Assembly: GCA_030068145.1 (NCBI GenBank)
Contig: JAPJBO010000301.1
Span: 1-64,000 of the forward strand
Length of the DNA stretch: 64,000 nucleotides
Direction of reading: 5' to 3'
From: Diplonema papillatum
Lineage: Eukaryota > Euglenozoa > Diplonemea > Diplonemida > Diplonemidae
Position numbers and translations under genes: made by a program. Shown one piece after another: positions 62,481 through 64,000 of the stretch (position 1 is the first letter of the stretch; each line of letters starts with the position of its first letter). The notes beneath the pieces were generated by a model, which saw only the letters and a list, made by a program, of their open reading frames with translations, ran no database searches and was not told where the DNA came from.

Positions 62481-62785
62481 CATGCTTTACTGCGCCAGTT
62501 CACCACTTCATACCGCACTGCGCCATTTCACTGCTTCATGCTTGTCAGCACTTCATTGTGCTGTGTCAAAATCAGAAAACACGCACGACCAAACTTTGTT
62601 TTCCGATTCCTTTGGAATCCGGTGTCCAACACCTTCCTGGTGAGCGGTTCGCTACACGCTTAGCATTCCCACGATGAAACGACACAACTGCTCGTGTACG
62701 TCCGCGTGGCTTGAACTCGTGCTTCCTCTGCATCTCCTTTCCGTCCAGTTTGGGAAGTCTCACAGTTTGAGGTCTCCACCGCCAT
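62481..62785. other. Diverged satellite edge and unassigned DNA
   Basis: To about 62560 the sequence is degenerate 86-bp units (TTCACCACTTCATACCGCAC). Beyond that nothing is recognised. Confidence 0.6.
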
Positions 62786-63289
62786 TTGGGAACGTGCACT
62801 GCTACCTGCTCCGGACGCTATCAAGAATGGCCACAGGAGACGGGGCTTTTGTTCCGGACGAAATGCACACCACGACAACGGATGTGGGGTACGACACAAG
62901 GCCCAGCATGCGACGTGCACGACTTTCTGCTGGCCCTGTTTTCCCAGCTCAGTAGAGAGCATCGGCACAGTGATGAATGGGTGACTCCTTTCCTCCGTAA
63001 GTTCACAGCAAAGTTTCAAAGTTTGACTGCTTCAAGTGATGTAAACGTGCTGCGAAACCCGGCGATTCACTAAGTGGATGCCCTGCTCCTTGATCTTGAA
63101 GAGACGTTGGTCGGCGCCGGAGACATCTGGGCGAACAAGTGGAAGTGCATTGCGCAGACTGCGACGGACGATTGGGTTCCAAGCCAGCTACTGAAAAGCC
63201 ACACACAAGGTGCTCAAACGTTGATGCTAGCGAAGGCTGACGGCCCCGGCCCCACAGAAGACAAGCTGAGGGGAATTTTTTTACATTAA
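62786..63289 (+). pseudogene. Protein-like frame with an internal stop
   Basis: One plus-strand frame runs across a single TAA at 63071-63073. Before it: DVHDFLLALFSQLSREHRHS and FLRKFTAKFQSLTASSDVN; after it: VDALLLDLEETLVGAGDIW and DWVPSQLLKSHTQGAQTLML. The composition looks like a folded helical protein, and helical character continues on both sides of the stop, suggesting a decayed gene or exon. I recognise no family; it could also be two exons. Confidence 0.35.
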
Positions 63290-64000
63290 CTCGGATGGCA
63301 CCACGGCTCGTAGATTTTTTTTTTCACCACTTCACGAGCGTCTGCTTCACCGCAAGTTAGCACCATGTATGTTCGCCGGCGGAGAGGACCCTCAAAAAAA
63401 AAGAAAGAAAATAGGAATCAACTGCCTCCGGGCGGGCAGTTCTAACAGTCTTTTGCTGTCGTCGGGAAAGAAGAAAGAAGAAGAAAAGGAAAAGGCCACT
63501 CCTGGTCCAGGAACGTGACGGTCATCCACAGCTTGCAAAGCTTGAGTCGGAGGCAGCTCAGTGCCACAACCCCGTCCGCTCTGCCCTGCGGCTGACCGTC
63601 TCGACGAGCTCGTGCTCAGCGCCAAGCCCCAAGGTGCGCCACGCCTTGATGCTTTAGTTTGGGAAATCGGTAGCCACTTGACATGTGTTGCTGTCGTCGG
63701 GAAAGAAGAAGGTCGCAAGACACCAAACTGATCGTCCTTCGGGAAAGACGGTACCACAAATAAAAAAGCTACTACTGCAAGAAACAGTCTGAAAAAAAGA
63801 AGAATACAAGAAACGCCAAAACCTTTCCGCCTGCAGTGCGCTGCTGTTTGTTCTTTGACAAGCGAACTTCATTAGGGTATGATAGCATGTCCGCTCATAT
63901 GCATTCCGAACTCGCCAACAGCTACACCGCGGTACGGTTCGAACGTTAGTGAACTCAAGTTGGAGTTCGAAGCCTACGTGCGGTCGAAGATCCTTGGGAT
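63290..64000. other. Dispersed repeat and unassigned end of window
   Basis: 63520-63690 matches 26640-26785 (TTGCAAAGCTTGAGTCGGAG, GACCGTCTCGACGAGCT, TTTGGGAAATCGGTAGCC). TGTCGTCGGGAAAGAAGAA occurs at 63458 and 63692, flanking that repeat. The rest is unrecognised. Confidence 0.6.

Noticed and set aside
61770..62663. Series of 70-codon frames
   Set aside because: Each simply spans adjacent copies of the 86-bp satellite.

Overview
This is eukaryotic nuclear DNA from a repeat-rich protist or alga. The evidence is GT-AG introns in consistent phase, long GC-rich low-complexity exons, ESCRT-I and U-box genes, LINE and piggyBac elements, eukaryotic-type SSU and LSU rRNA fragments, and TTAGGG-containing G-rich arrays. 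I cannot name the lineage from the sequence. Genes are sparse; most of the window is tandem arrays, foldback elements and short dispersed repeats.

Layout. 1-5192: a 1736-bp satellite with telomere-like G-rich blocks. 5193-12650: minisatellites, dispersed repeats and one insertion flanked by an 18-bp duplication. 12880-15917: decayed tandem zinc-finger units leading into a two-exon C2H2/coiled-coil gene. 16117-17711: a 1.6-kb foldback element. 18870-21000: a LINE reverse-transcriptase remnant and four truncated tandem copies of a ubiquitin-like exon. 20988-24850: the intact ubiquitin-like gene. 25400-25890: a heptamer array. 27313-33336: a giant Vps23/TSG101-like ESCRT-I gene whose first intron holds a SINE-like repeat broken by a MITE. 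33760-35440: a CUE-like gene with a tandemly duplicated 72-nt exon. 39518-40273: a membrane-anchored U-box protein. 42302-44223: a foldback element around about 73 near-palindromic 13-mers. 44313-48503: an apparently intact piggyBac element with TTAA duplications, matching 14-bp ends, an 890-aa transposase and a passenger ORF. 53836-59790: LSU and SSU rRNA fragments on both strands, one amplified in tandem, another interrupted by repeats. 61855-62480: an 86-bp satellite with dimeric order.

Working together. No operon or pathway cluster is present. Vps23, the U-box protein, the UBL protein and the CUE-like protein all belong to ubiquitin-linked families, but they have separate promoters and I see no evidence of co-regulation. 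The mobile layer is strongly nested. A MITE sits in a SINE-like repeat inside a Vps23 intron. The piggyBac appears to sit in the tail of the commonest dispersed repeat. The foldback sits in a repeat that has a related uninterrupted copy at 38648-38695.

Best candidates for undescribed biology: the piggyBac transposase with an N-terminal Cys/His protease-like domain; the foldback with a palindromic minisatellite core; a repeat superfamily sharing one 3' tail; scattered and amplified rRNA pieces; and the symmetric exon array in the CUE-like gene.
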